Source: Parasponia andersonii | Lineage: Eukaryota; Streptophyta; Magnoliopsida; Rosales; Cannabaceae | Direction: 5' to 3' | Assembly: GCA_002914805.1 (NCBI GenBank) | Contig: JXTB01000070.1 | Coordinates: 512,416 to 576,415, forward strand | DNA: 64,000 nt | Shown: piece after piece, positions 23,880 through 35,442 of the stretch | Position numbering within the stretch: position 1 is the stretch's first letter | Layout: every line of letters starts with the position of its first letter | Translations under genes and position numbers: made by a program | The notes under the pieces: generated by a model | What the model was told of the DNA's origin: nothing | Seen by the model: the letters and a program-made list of their open reading frames with translations, nothing else | The model's database searches: none

Positions 23880-23887
23880 TTTTTATA
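23880..23887 (-). promoter_or_regulatory. TATA box of the Tat-A antisense gene
   Basis: Minus-strand TATAAAAA preceded by a C/T-rich tract. A start site about 30 nt downstream (near 23850) would precede the first antisense coding segment by a short C/T-rich leader. It is well placed relative to the antisense frame and unrelated to the LTR promoter. Confidence 0.5.
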
Positions 23888-23963
23888 GAAGAGAAGTCGA
23901 AAAGTTTCCTCTGGAGGAGAACTGTGCGAGGAATTTACATGGCACAGGTTGACATGTGCCAGA

Positions 23964-24283
23964 TGTGGGGTCCACTCCAGGATTGTGCACTATGTGAATG
24001 GTTATGTGGCAAAACAGACAGCAGATGATACACTGTTCAACACATGGCCAAGAGGATCGTTGGAAAGCCACATAAGTCGCACGTGATACAGCACGGGCCC
24101 ATTAATTGTCACAGGCCAAGGCCAAATCCATCTCAGACCCCGGATGGGTTCAACCCAATCTAATTCTTGCCTCGACAGCTGGGGTTCAGAAGCCTTGAGG
24201 GTTTTCTACCAGAAGATCATTGGGGGCAGAACGCCGATCCAGACCTAGACAGGGCATTCAATGCGATCCTAGATTTACATGCA
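23964..24283 (+). repeat. Truncated extra LTR copy in front of the Tat-A 3' LTR
   Basis: Begins TGTGGGGTCCACTCC and follows the Tat-A LTR (landmarks CGCACGTGATAC, CCTCGACAGCT) to about 24283, where similarity ends near CGATCCTAG. A 63-bp unrelated stretch then leads to the complete LTR at 24347. It represents only the first 320 bp of an LTR. Confidence 0.85.
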
Positions 24284-24346
24284 CTAGTATCAGTAATTGG
24301 AGAATAATGACTATAATGAGCCACACATACCCTTCAAATTAGCGGT

Positions 24347-25174
24347 TGTGCGGTCCATTATTAGATCATGCACTACGTGGACGGTTAAGTGATAGGACAA
24401 ATAGTAGAGGACACACCGTTCGACACGTGTCCAAGAGGATCGTCGTAAAGCCACATAAGTCGCATATGATACGACATAGGCTGCTGGTTGTCATAGGCCA
24501 GGGCCGAATCCATCTTAGACCCTGGACGGGTTCAGCCCAATATAAAACTTGCCTCGACAGCTAGGGGTCAGAAGCCTTGAGAGTCTTTCGCCAGAAGATC
24601 GTTGGGGGCAGCGCGCCGCTTCAGACCCAGACAGGGTATCCAATGCGATCTTGGGTAGGAGTGCACATTGGGCAAACCGTCCCAACAGGACAGCGGGTTG
24701 TCGAACCCTCGCCCTTGCCAGGATCATACCGTTGGAGACGGGGGAAAATAGATCGCAACAATGTAGGGAAAATTACAGTAATCACGACTCGAGATTTCCG
24801 AAATAAGTCATGATGAGAAAATGGTACTCGATCCTGGGGAGCCAGTAGGTTCTCGATTCTAGGATAAAATATATATGCCACACATTCCCCCGAAAAAGGG
24901 GAACAATAGAAAGAAAAACTCTGATAAGCAAAAAAAAAAATTAGTTCTTTCCTATTCAATATTAAGAGAAAATATCTGATTTAAGTATTGGAGAGTCTTT
25001 GCAGATGGCCGCCCCTCCTCTCCGATCTGGCTTGAGATCAAAAGCGTCCTGAGATAGTAAATACACGTAGACAGTTGGAAGGAACAACACCAACAACTTA
25101 AAGATATGTGAATAGTTGGCAAGAACAACACCAACATGAAGTCACGTAAACAGTTGGTAAGTACAGCTCCAACA
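24347..25174 (+). repeat. Tat-A 3' LTR
   Basis: 828 bp, TGTGCGG...CTCCAACA, colinear with the 5' LTR, including GATAAAATATATATGCC and the trailing CAGTTGGTAAG..AGCTCCAACA. No clear polypurine tract precedes it, because the truncated LTR copy and a short unrelated sequence lie immediately upstream. Confidence 0.85.
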
Positions 25175-28100
25175 ATATTAAACTTTATTAACGGAAAAAT
25201 GGCATTATTGTGATCATGTAATGTGTTTTCTCTCGGTAATCAAAATGATATATCAATGAGTACGTCAATTTACTTATTTATATTATATTTAGTCAGTTTG
25301 ATAACAAGGTAATTATGAAACGCTTTCAAGACTTAGAAACTGGCTCCACACAAATTGCAGGACTCGAGTATTTATTAATTATGAATTATAGTATTTGGCA
25401 ATTTCAATTAAATGATTAAAATAGCGCTAGACCTGTTCGATAAAAATCATGGCTCTGTCACTGTCTATCACTATCTATAGTAATGCTGTACATGGTTGCA
25501 GCACCAAGAATCACGTGTCTCCAAAAAGCCCCGCTCCTCCTCCCAGCCACCGGCACGATTGTGCCTCGCCACTCCTTTTGGGGCTCTGCCACTCAAAAAT
25601 AGGTATTCGTCACTTTTCGCCATGGATCCTATATTTCAAGGAATTTTAGTTTTTGCCCAGTTGATTTATAGGTATTAATTTGAGCTGTGATGTGTGTTTT
25701 TTTTTCTTATTAATTAGATGTTAACATGCTTGACTTGTTGTAAATGATTGTTCCTTTGATTTAAGTCTGTATTTGCTTTTTTTTTTTTCCCCGGTTCTTG
25801 TTTGTCTTTAGTTTTGAGCAATATATATAAAGCTGGTTGCTTAAATGTCTCGTGTGATAAAAGATTTTATATGAACGTAAGCTAAAACTGGTGAAATGAC
25901 TTTTACATTTAAATTATGTATATTTTTCTTGGAATCCAAATATGACAAATTACTGTATAAGAGCAGAGATTTTTTTTTTTGTTTTTAATTCTTATTTTTT
26001 TCTTTTAGCTTGGCTTAGCTTAGCTTGTAAGTGCTTCAACTTTAAGGTTACTAATTGCTATGAAGCATGTGTACTGACACTAGCAACAAGTGGAAATTAT
26101 GATTTGGGTTTAAAGATCATATTGTGTTCTCCACAATGACAGCGGTTTCTAAATGTAGGCAGGGCGGGAGTCTATTTGGCCACATGATCCTCATTCAGGA
26201 TGGAGCCACTATGTCGTAATTCTTCGTGGACTTTCCTGCGTATCAAGAGGTTCAGACCTTGTATAATTTTCTAGTTTATATGTTTTTTCAGTTTAGATCT
26301 TCTATTCGAGTACACATGTTTATGAGTGTTTGTTTTGGTCTTTTTAATTTTTATTCTTCTTTACCCTCAGCCATTGAACAGAAATAATTGGCAAATGGTT
26401 GTGTATTTCTATCCAACATTTAAGCTATACTTCATTTGTAGTTTCTATGCAACATTTAAGTTATACATCATTTGTAGCCTCCGTAACATTTCGTTAAGAT
26501 ATTTCTTATAAAAGTGAATTACATTAACGTTTTTTTCTCGTCATTTATTTGATATTCACAATATTATTGTTTTTTTTATTAATATTCATTCACAATAGTT
26601 CTATAGGGTTTAAGTTAGTATACAATAGTATAAGAAATCAAATTGGTTACTACTAACCTATATAGGACCGATAATAAATAAATAGTCACCGATCTTGTAA
26701 ACTAGTTACCGGAGTCAATTGATCATCAAACATCAATCCTGTAATTTAATTATTTACTAAGAAAACCAAAAGCTTACATTCTCCAAAAATAGAAACTAAA
26801 TTAGTTATCATAAACTAGAAATTATATTAGTTTCTTCTAGAAACTAGTAATTTATAAATAATTAATGGTTACTAATTTCTGGGGGCTTAATTTTATAAGT
26901 GATCGGTGTTAAAGCTAATAATCATTAGTTATTGGAAACTAATAACTGATTTTCTTGTTGGAAAATAGTCATTAATTTTCTACTTGGACATTCTAAGAAT
27001 AGATTATTAGTTTAATCTTATAATGGTTACCGAAGAAATTAGTCACCAATTTTGTATTTCATCATTCTTGAAATTACTAAATGAATTGATTACTAGAAAT
27101 TAGAAGCAATTTAGTAGTAATCAATTTGGTTATTCAAAATTAGAAATTAAATTAATTTTTACCACTAATTAGAAACTAATTTATTATTAATTTAATTACA
27201 AGATAAACCAATTTCCATATGATCTAGTAACTAGTTTTTTTTTTGTTTTCTTTTTAAATTTATTTATTTTTTATTTTTATAACGATCAATTTTATTACTA
27301 GAAACTAATTGTTAATCTTGTCATCGTCTCTGTTGAAATTAGTAACAAAACTATTGCTTAACCAGTAATCAATCTTATTATTGATTAATCTTAAACCTAG
27401 CAACTAAATCAATTACTGGTTGCCCTTGAACTCATTAACAAAATCGCTTATTGAAAACTATTAACCAAATTAATCAATGGAAACTCAAAATTCGTAACAA
27501 ATTAGTCACTCAAAATTCGTAACAAATTAATTTTTGACGACTAGTAACTAAATTGGTGATGTAATTATAATTTTAGTACACTATATCTAAAATATTGTAT
27601 ATAAGAATTTAATGCAACATATACCTGCACCAATTGTCAGTGTGACTTAAGAATTTAATGAAGCGATATTCCCGCGCCAATTCTCACTATAAATTATGAC
27701 AAATTTCTGAAAAAATCTAGGTAACCGTCCTAAATTTGTACCAATCTACTCATAAAGAAATTATATTTGCACCACATAATTTTTCAATCTCTCTGTGCAG
27801 AGTTTTCCTAACTAAATCTAAAATGTAATATATCTAAGCACGAATTATAGCATATATACACATTCAAATCTAATACTTTGTCACTTCAAAATAACTTAGA
27901 CATTTATAATTTCACAGAAGTTGCAAAATCGAAAATTTGCTATGCTCTAAATAATCTCTCATGACAAGCATTACATTATAATTCAAATTTAAATAATGTA
28001 GAAAATCTTCATAGGAAGATATTCGTTAATTTGAACTCTACCATAGTCCTTAACTATTTATAATATAGTATCTGCATACACCAAGCATGCATAAACTCTA

Positions 28101-29081
28101 TAATAAAGAAAATGTCAAAACGTCATTTAACATTTATTATCTAGCAAATATGCACGCTCCAAAAGGATAATTTGAAATAAGTGCTAAATATAAAAAGCAG
28201 TTACAACATCTCAAGAAAATAATTGCCATAATCTTTTTCAAATAATATTACACATAATTCATAGCTCAAATAATTGCATGAAAGCTCAAATACATACAAT
28301 TAACTAATCAGAATGAACAAATAAAATACTTCCACTAAATGTCAAATCCTACCATTTTTAGCAATGAAATATTACTCTTTGCAATAAATATAGCATATAT
28401 TTATGGCAATTTTATAGCAATATAATAAGTAAAAAATATCTCATAGTGCACAAATATGCATACCGATTTATAAATGCTAAGCAATCAAGCAATTATATCC
28501 AAAAAAAATATGCCAACTATACATCTGCATGCTCAGACAATTATTTCGTGCTGACCAAATATGTAGCTAAAAACATACTGTGTAATTACCAAAAATATAT
28601 GCAAAATAACTGAATTTTAGGCCTAATTAAGTAAATGTCTATTTTTAAATATTATATTAAAATATTTAGCTAAGTGTAAGATATTATATACAAAATATAA
28701 AAATTTATATATACCTTTCAGAACATTAACTATAAGGAATATCACTATAATTCTCTTCGAAAATATTATATATATATATATAAGTTACCAATATGTATAT
28801 ATATATTTTTTAGCTGTTAGATTATCATATGATGGTGATCTAATGGCTATAATAAGGTACATAAAAAGACGTATATCATTAATATTTTTTTTTTTAATAT
28901 AAAAAAATTTGCTTGATAAATTTTTATTGGTCAAAATGATATCTACGCATAGATAAAAAGAAAATCTACCAGATTGGTGCCTATATATATATATATATCA
29001 TTATAATTATTTTTAAGATAATGATGTTAATGTTACTATGATTTTGACAAATATTAGGGACATAAGAAGACTTGGAATTTT
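25175..29081. other. AT-rich intergenic DNA
   Basis: No gene of known type. At 25449-25649 a 66-codon + strand frame (MALSLSITIYSNAV..., Ser/Pro/His-rich) has the composition of a plastid transit peptide, and a possible donor follows, but no second exon can be tied to it. From about 26630 to 27560 short motifs such as TAGAAACTAATT and GGTTACTAATTT recur in both orientations (listed separately). AT microsatellites occur near 28766 and 28990. Confidence 0.4.
26630..27560. repeat. Degenerate short-motif repeat region
   Basis: Many diverged copies of a 10-15 bp motif (AGAAACTAATT, GTTACTAATTTC, CACCAATTT and complements) in both orientations, spaced irregularly over about 900 bp. Dense inverted motifs of this kind resemble subterminal regions of CACTA elements, but no CACTA terminus is visible at either side. 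Confidence 0.35.
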
Positions 29082-29089
29082 AGTACATT

Positions 29090-29641
29090 TAGGACTAACA
29101 ATTCGTGTTATTGTATCGTGTTCGAGTCGGCACGATTATGATACGACACGATAATACCCAACCTGACCATAACACAATAAATAAACGTGTCAAAACTTAA
29201 ACTTGAATACGACATGATTAATACACTTATAACACGACATGACACATGTAACCCGTTTAATAAATATGTCATGTATAATGTTATGGCTATTTGACATGAT
29301 TATTCAAAATTGATACGATTATTCTAATTTAACTCGATTATACACTAATTAATTCAATTTTACACATAAAATATGTTTCGAATTAATCAAAATCACATTT
29401 AAAATATTAGTAAGTGTATTGCATTAGTGTCGTATCGACACGATAGGAAAACAATCTATTTAATTACTGGGTTACAAGGGTATTTTTTGGATTAAACGGG
29501 TTTACCCGAAATCCACCCGTTTATTATACATGTTACACGTGTCAACTCAAAATTGACACAAAAATTAAATAGGTCACCTAAACTCATTTATTTTATGTCA
29601 TTTTTGAGTTCATCGTATCGTGTAGAAAATTACTAGCCCTA
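29090..29641. mobile_element. Non-autonomous hAT element with perfect 8-bp target duplication
   Basis: 552 bp. The ends TAGGACTAACAATT and AATTACTAGCCCTA are imperfect inverted repeats, and AGTACATT flanks it exactly on both sides (29082-29089 and 29642-29649). Both ends carry degenerate ATCGTGT/TACGACACG subterminal motifs, typical of hAT-type miniature elements. No coding capacity. The intact duplication implies a younger insertion than 762-2196. Confidence 0.88.
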
Positions 29642-29649
29642 AGTACATT

Positions 29650-30356
29650 TGATTATTATCATTTATGCATTAAACAATTCAGTATTTGGAATTTTTGGTT
29701 CTTATTATTTTTTGTGGGTGAACCGTAAAATAATTATCTTGAAATTTGAATATTCTGTAATTTAAAACTCGAAGTTTAGACTCTACAAAATAATATAATA
29801 AGATTAAAAATTTCAGAAAATTAATATCTTGAACTGACTTTTTGACCTATTTTAATAGTAATAAAATAATAATATAATCTATTAAAACTAGATCAGTTCT
29901 TATTATTCTCTTTAATTTTGAGGATGTTATTATTTTTTACTTTATAAAATTATTCAAAAAGTAACTCAACTATTAATTTCAGAAATTTCTATTATTTTGC
30001 AGAGTTTAAACTTCAAGCTTTAACTTACATAAAACCTAAATCTTAAGGTATTTTTTTTTTACAATTTATCCTATTATTTCATAATTGAATTATTCATTAA
30101 TAATAATAATAATAATAATTACTTTCACATGAATGATTATAATTCGGAGATAAACTTAACGTTGGCAATTTCATCTAATAAAAAAATTAAGAGATCCCAC
30201 CATAAGTCTAGTTTGTGATGAACTTTTTTTTTATCAGGTGGAAATTTATCTTGACATAATGAGAATGCAGTAAATCGCGTATTTATTCTATTTAGTCGAA
30301 AGATATTAAAGATATTAGACTCTTAGTCACACATACCCAGGTGGGATTTTCCTTCG
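29650..30356. other. AT-rich intergenic DNA
   Basis: No gene or element end recognised; includes an (AAT)n-like stretch near 30101-30119. Confidence 0.5.
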
Positions 30357-30370
30357 TTGGTATCAGATCC
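30357..30370 (+). other. Copia-type primer-binding site relic
   Basis: TTGGTATCAGATCC matches 11 of 12 bases of TGGTATCAGAGC, the initiator-tRNA-Met primer site used by most plant copia elements. It is followed by CACCGTTGG, also common after that site. It probably marks a copia leader whose LTR has decayed or been lost; no LTR pair can be identified. Confidence 0.45.
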
Positions 30371-30837
30371 ACCGTTGGTGGTCTTTGACTCTTCATTCTC
30401 CGTTGAAAATGGCAATGGAGCGGTATTTGCGTTTCCATTTGGACCTATTTTTGAATATATAGTAAAAGTTTGTATTTAAATTCTTCAACTGAAATGTGAC
30501 AGTCATTTGATACAGCTTGAAAGATATGACGAGTCTAACTTGTATTTTTCAAAAGTTTGACTATGAATTGTGATCATATAGATGCTTTATTTCATATAAT
30601 TAAAAAATAAATATCTACTTAATTAAATTTAAAATAATAATCATCCACTTAAAATTTTCAAATATATAATTTCCAATCATACCGTAGAAATTGCACATAA
30701 TATACCAATATTTTCCTATAAATGCAATCTTTAAAAAATATTTCAAATGCATTTAAGGTGCCAAAAAAATGCAATTTAAATATTCCGGTTTTAAAAAAAA
30801 TATTGAGAAACCCTTTTTTATATAAGAAAATTTCAAA

Positions 30838-31075
30838 AAGGGGCTTGGAAGCAGGCCTGTGCCTCCGTGGCCAGCATGCCCTAAGCCCAGTACCTGGGCG
30901 CGGCCTTGTCTGGGTGTTGGGTCTGGTAACCAGGCCCATTCCATCCTCCCCCTGGCATCTTGTGCCTGGTGCAGACACTCTAGAGTGGGTATATGGCCCT
31001 ACTAGGAACTTTTCGGCCTTCAAAGGAAGGACATGCTTGTTGGCGCGTTGTGTTCATCCGATCAGCGAGTAAGAT
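30838..31075. other. GC-rich island of unknown origin
   Basis: About 240 bp with far higher G+C than its surroundings, rich in GGCC, CCTGG and GCCTGTGCC. Overlapping open frames on both strands look like composition by-products. A similar GC-rich block occurs in the noncoding leader of the copia element at 45330-46020, so this may be a relic leader from such an element. Confidence 0.4.
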
Positions 31076-31274
31076 ACACTCTTGTCTAGAGAGAGTCCCG
31101 TTCAATCTAAGGTTGCTAAAATAAGAAAGTATTTATAGAAATATCACAAAGTTCGAATCATGATATCTCAGTAAATAAAATTCCAACGTCGACATATAAA
31201 TATATATTTCAAATATAATTTCATTAAAATTCAGATTTTCCAAAAAAAAAAAACAGTAAAATTTCCACCACTTA

Positions 31275-31342
31275 GTTTTGATTTTCTTTTTGATTTAAAT
31301 CAGTTTTTGTTTTGATTTTCTTTTTGATTTAAATCAGTTTTT
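31275..31342. repeat. 34-bp perfect tandem duplication
   Basis: Two identical adjacent copies of a 34-bp unit starting GTTTTGATTTTCTTTTTG, at 31275-31308 and 31309-31342. Probably replication slippage. Confidence 0.9.
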
Positions 31343-32099
31343 GTTGTTTATTATAAATAAAATCATCGTTTTTTTTTTGGGAAAGAAAACAAAATTCATA
31401 GTTGATTGAAATTTTGATAGAAAAAAAAGTTAATTTTAGTCAAATTTGACTAATTGAAGGATTTTATGTGTAATTTAAAAAAAAAAGAATATTTAAGGGT
31501 ATTAATGCTATTATTTTCGTGCAAGAAGCTCATAAAGTTTTGACAAACTAGGTTGTTAGTTTTTTGTTTTGTTGTGTGTTTTCCTTTTTCTGTATTGTTT
31601 TTTGTTTTTTGTTTTTTTTTTGTCGTCCAATTCTTCTTCAATGAACTATTTATTTTGTACATGCTAGTCCTTTGGAAAAGTCACTCCAAACCTGTTGTTT
31701 AGAAAACAATTTTAGGGACTTTCAAGAGTAGAAAACAAAAACATTTTAAATAAATGTCAAGAATCATTAGTTTATGCAATTTCCCTAGCCACAATTTAAA
31801 ATAAAAAAAACATGGACCCTCCTTCTACCAATCAAATTAACGAAATTTGTTTTATCTCTTAAATTTTCATTTAATTATGAATTGTTTATACTAAGTAATA
31901 ATTAATTATTTAAAATAAAAGAATAACATAGCTAAGTGTTCAGCATTATATTGATTTTTAGTCTCTCTTATCCCAAATAAGGTGTCACTATAACTACTTT
32001 TGTTTTAGGGGGTCAATTAAATTTTTACAAGAATTATGGAATGTAAGTATAAAAAGTGCTTTGTGTCCAAGGATGACTTTGAAAGGCCTTTCGTGTTGT
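31343..32099. other. AT-rich intergenic DNA
   Basis: Poly(T) and T/G runs around 31550-31620. Nothing else recognised. Confidence 0.5.
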
Positions 32100-32417
32100 T
32101 TTATGGCCCCTACGGAGTGAGCACAATTGCTAATTTGAATGGTACTTTGCAATGGTACTTTGCGAATGTGGTAGCGATAATGGTGGATTATTTTCTATAG
32201 GATTCTCCAGAAGTTCTCTCTTTATTGAGTTTAGGCCGTGACGGTGGTTTCGTATTATATTGCTCCTTGTAGTGGAAATAAGGCACTGGCCAAATTGGTG
32301 CTCATATTAGCATGCTTAAGTTTTCGTTTGTGGAACCAAATTTTATTCATCATGTTTAAATAGACTGTAGACGTTATATTTAAAATAATGAATTTTATTC
32401 GTTAAAAAAAAAAAAAA
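32100..32417 (+). mobile_element. Probable 3' end of a LINE retrotransposon
   Basis: Ends in a 14-nt poly(A) tract (32404-32417), preceded by a short 3' UTR. About 120 bp before it a frame reads NKALAKLVLI, resembling the VAHALAKLAL motif of the RNase H domain at the end of plant LINEs, but stops surround it. A 5'-truncated, decayed non-LTR element is the simplest reading. No target duplication found. Confidence 0.35.
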
Positions 32418-34081
32418 GAAAAGTGATTTGAAGTTAAACCTTTGTTCCTAATCCTAGTTGTTGTTTAGTGTTATTAGTATTTGATTAAATAATGATGATA
32501 TATGAAAGAAAAGAAAGAATAAATAAGGCAAAGTGAGAAATTGGGGGTGACTACAGAAAACATGTCTATACCAATTACATCTATAGTGACGAGAAGATGT
32601 CATTGGTATATGTCAAACTCTCAGGTCGGTGACCGAAGAGAAATTTCACTAAATAATAAATAAGAAATTTTTTCATTTATTTTGAAAAGGTCTTTAAAAT
32701 TTAATTTAATAAAATAGTTTATTTAAATAAAATATTTGGAATCTAATCCAATAAACTTTTCCCACAGTTTGTATACATTATTAACATAGATAGAATAATA
32801 ACCAAAAAATATACATCAAATTTAAGTTAAATATTATCATCATTCACAACAAATAGTAAGTACTAATATGGATTATGGCATACATAAAGTTTATAGACAT
32901 AATTGAAAGTAGAAATCTCAGTTCAATGTTAAATTAAATCTGCACAATCTAAACACCACAACAACATTGTGCTTCTAGCATTACTAAGACAATGAACTAC
33001 AGTTAAAAGATAGCCTACTATTCCTCTTGATTACAAAGTCACGCTGAATACTATGTGAGGAAGGAAAGTAGGGAGGTGACCATAAAATGCTTAGTAAAAA
33101 ATAGTTACCTCGCTTGAAAACATTTTAGTGATAAAAAGTTCATGCATGATTACTTTAATCAAAAACATATATATAATAGTCCAAAACTAACAATCTATCT
33201 ATATATATATATATATAAAACAATATAATTAAAATCATTTAATTTAAGTACATGACACAAATCAATCTATACCTATGAGCTCACATTCCCTTATCATGGA
33301 AACTTAGGATGATAGCACTATATATACCGAATAGCCTAGTTGACATCTACCTATGTATCGCCTACCAAACTTAGAAAGAATAGCTGCATTGCCTATGCTT
33401 GCCAAATAGTGAGATAATCAGAGAAAAAAACTCTGTGTAGGTTTACGGACTCTAGACTGATGGTGGGGCACATAGCGCCACACTTTAAACCTACGATGCT
33501 AGCACAATGCTCATGTATGATCGTATAAGATGTGCAATATGAAATTGAAGTATGAAAATAATTATGCACTTATTTTTCAATGAAATAGGCACATTAAGTT
33601 TTATAGAAAAATGAGCAATATAACGATCTTATTTTGATATACTAAAAATAACTTGTATTTAGAAAAGTCCCAGAGTATTACAATATATATTAGACAATTC
33701 AATTATATCACAGATATCTAATATAGTTCTAAAATCACACTTTTCATAATATATAATATAAAGTAAGTTTTATTCAAAAGCGGTATAAAATATAAGTAAC
33801 CGAACCACGTTATTGGGACCTCAGGTATCGTTGGACGATCATTTGGAGGGTTGGGAATCGATTCCAAGCTATCGATCATTTGCTTGGAAAAACTAACTTC
33901 TCATCAAAGCTTCAAGTCAACAAACACACTTTTCCACTGAAATCCTACCATCCAAAATAGCTAGGTTAGACATATAATTCATCTAATTTGAGTCGGATTA
34001 AAACCCAACTTGTGGCATGTAAAACGAGAAAAAATCTAAGCCGTCTGATCTCATTTTTTGTACTCGTCACCAAACATAAAC
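32418..34081. other. AT-rich intergenic DNA
   Basis: No coding similarity. A slightly GC-richer tract at 33280-33530 shows no recognisable family. Confidence 0.45.

Positions 34082-34136
<55 letters not shown>
34082..34136. repeat. Compound (AC)n(AT)n microsatellite
   Basis: About 17 AC units followed by about 10 AT units without interruption. Confidence 0.95.
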
Positions 34137-35210
34137 CAATCTTCACAATTTCATGAATATATTCCAAAAATATCATTCAAAATATGGTCTAACAGTCCAA
34201 TCAAAAAGCCAACTCCGCGCTTAAAACTTCTATAAACAACTAACAATGGCAACTTTTAAACCGAGTGAAATAGGGGCATTAAATATATACCAGGAGATTT
34301 TTCGTGACAAAACAAATCCAACAAGCTTAAGAACTCAGCTTGAAACTACTGGAAAATTCGTCAAAAATTCAAAACCCACAAGGCCAAAAATGGTGTTTTC
34401 CGACGAAATGCGAGCTCCAGCGATGACAGTTGGCAAATTATTAAGATGAAACACAAAATTCGTTATCATAGAGCATTCTAAGTATTTTCAATTGTTTTGT
34501 TACTTATATTAATTTTTTTGTTTGATGAATTTTATTTTTTAGATTTGTATTGTTAAAGATTTGGAGGTATTCTCTTTATTGGAGATACATTTTCGTAAAC
34601 TTTAATTTAGTTTAGTTGATTTTTGGTGGATGTGTGGGTTATATGTTTTTGTAAATATATAAATATGTGGATTTTGTGTGAAATATTTTTAGTGAATTGA
34701 TCTGAGATTGAATATTATTAGGTCCAAGGTGTTAGCAAAAAATTGGCAAAAATAATAAACTCAAATTGTTGTGAGAAAACTAACAAGTTGTTACAATAGG
34801 TTTGCTGATATTGTAAAATACTTGTTACAACAGATTTACAGGTATACTTACAACGGATTTGTACTTACAACGGATTTGTACATGCCAAAAATCCAATTTC
34901 GGAAACTTTTTACTCTTGCATCTTTTGGTCTAAATTTTTTTATTATACATTTCTAGAAGAATAATAAGGATTGTGGGAATGTGATATATAAGATAAAAGT
35001 TTAGTATTTGTGGGAATTAATGATAAATATGTTAAAAGTTTTGTCTAAGATTAAGTTGTTAAATGTTTGTTTTTTGATATGTCAAATTATTATTTGTGAA
35101 TATGATAAAAGTTGCGTATTTTGATATGTAAATTGTTATTTGTAGATATTTTTTAATAAAATTTTATTTTGTTTAAAATTAATAAGTAAATGCTTAATTT
35201 AAATATTTTA
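34137..35210. other. AT-rich DNA, possible CACTA interior
   Basis: Contains a 67-codon frame at 34246-34449 without recognisable similarity, and a duplicated CTTACAACGGATTTGTA near 34850-34880. The ACAACG motifs resemble those of the adjacent CACTA terminus, so part of this may be interior transposon sequence. Confidence 0.35.
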
Positions 35211-35442
35211 GTCACCTCTATAGCAACAAATTATGTCGTTGCTATAAATTTTAATTTAATTTAATTTTTTAAAACACAAAATACCTATAGCAATGACAAC
35301 GCCTTAGATGATCAATAGCGATGATTGTTTTTGTTATCACTTTAGGAGTTTATTACGATGTATATGTAATGACTCAAAATAGACTTATAACAACGATAAT
35401 CTAATCTATAACAACGACATTTAGAGCCCATTTCTTATAGTG
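35211..35442. mobile_element. CACTA (En/Spm-type) transposon terminus
   Basis: The right edge reads ...CCCATTTCTTATAGTG; its complement begins CACTATAAGAAATGGG, a standard plant CACTA end. Subterminal motifs TATAACAACGA and TATAGCAA.GAC recur in both orientations, including a 9-bp inverted pair TATAGCAAC (35219-35227) and GTTGCTATA (35238-35246). I could not find the partner CACTA end or a transposase, so this is a terminal fragment or the left end has decayed. Confidence 0.65.

Larger units (their letters stand above)
3837..25174 (+). mobile_element. Tat-A: Tat-lineage Ty3/gypsy LTR retrotransposon with nested insertions
   Basis: Two related direct repeats (3837-4669 and 24347-25174), both beginning TG and ending CCAACA, bound a sense gag-pol read on the + strand. 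The domain order is gag, protease, RT, RNase H, a second archaeal-type RNase H, then integrase. Integrase after RT/RNase H marks Ty3/gypsy, and the doubled RNase H marks the Tat lineage. Further Tat features are a TGGCGCC primer-binding site, tandem repeats downstream of pol and an antisense gene before the 3' LTR. About 8.1 kb of the 21.3-kb span is foreign (8190-14501 and 15433-17220), so the original element was about 13 kb. Stops and frameshifts in every domain make it non-autonomous. The 5-bp flanks (GTAAT and ATATT) do not match well, so an intact target duplication cannot be shown. Confidence 0.88.

Noticed and set aside
3832..25179. A perfect 5-bp target duplication for Tat-A
   Set aside because: GTAAT and ATATT agree at only three of five positions; shifting the ends does not give a convincing match.
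25449..25649. Host gene with plastid transit peptide
   Set aside because: Only a short Ser/Pro-rich frame, no conserved downstream exon; kept as a remark only.
30658..31072. Frames of 116-121 codons on opposite strands near the GC island
   Set aside because: They overlap on both strands and follow composition; no start context or similarity.
31985..32000. CACTATAAC as left end of a CACTA element ending at 35442
   Set aside because: Only eight bases match, the 3-bp flanks do not agree, and a LINE-like tail would lie inside; not supported.
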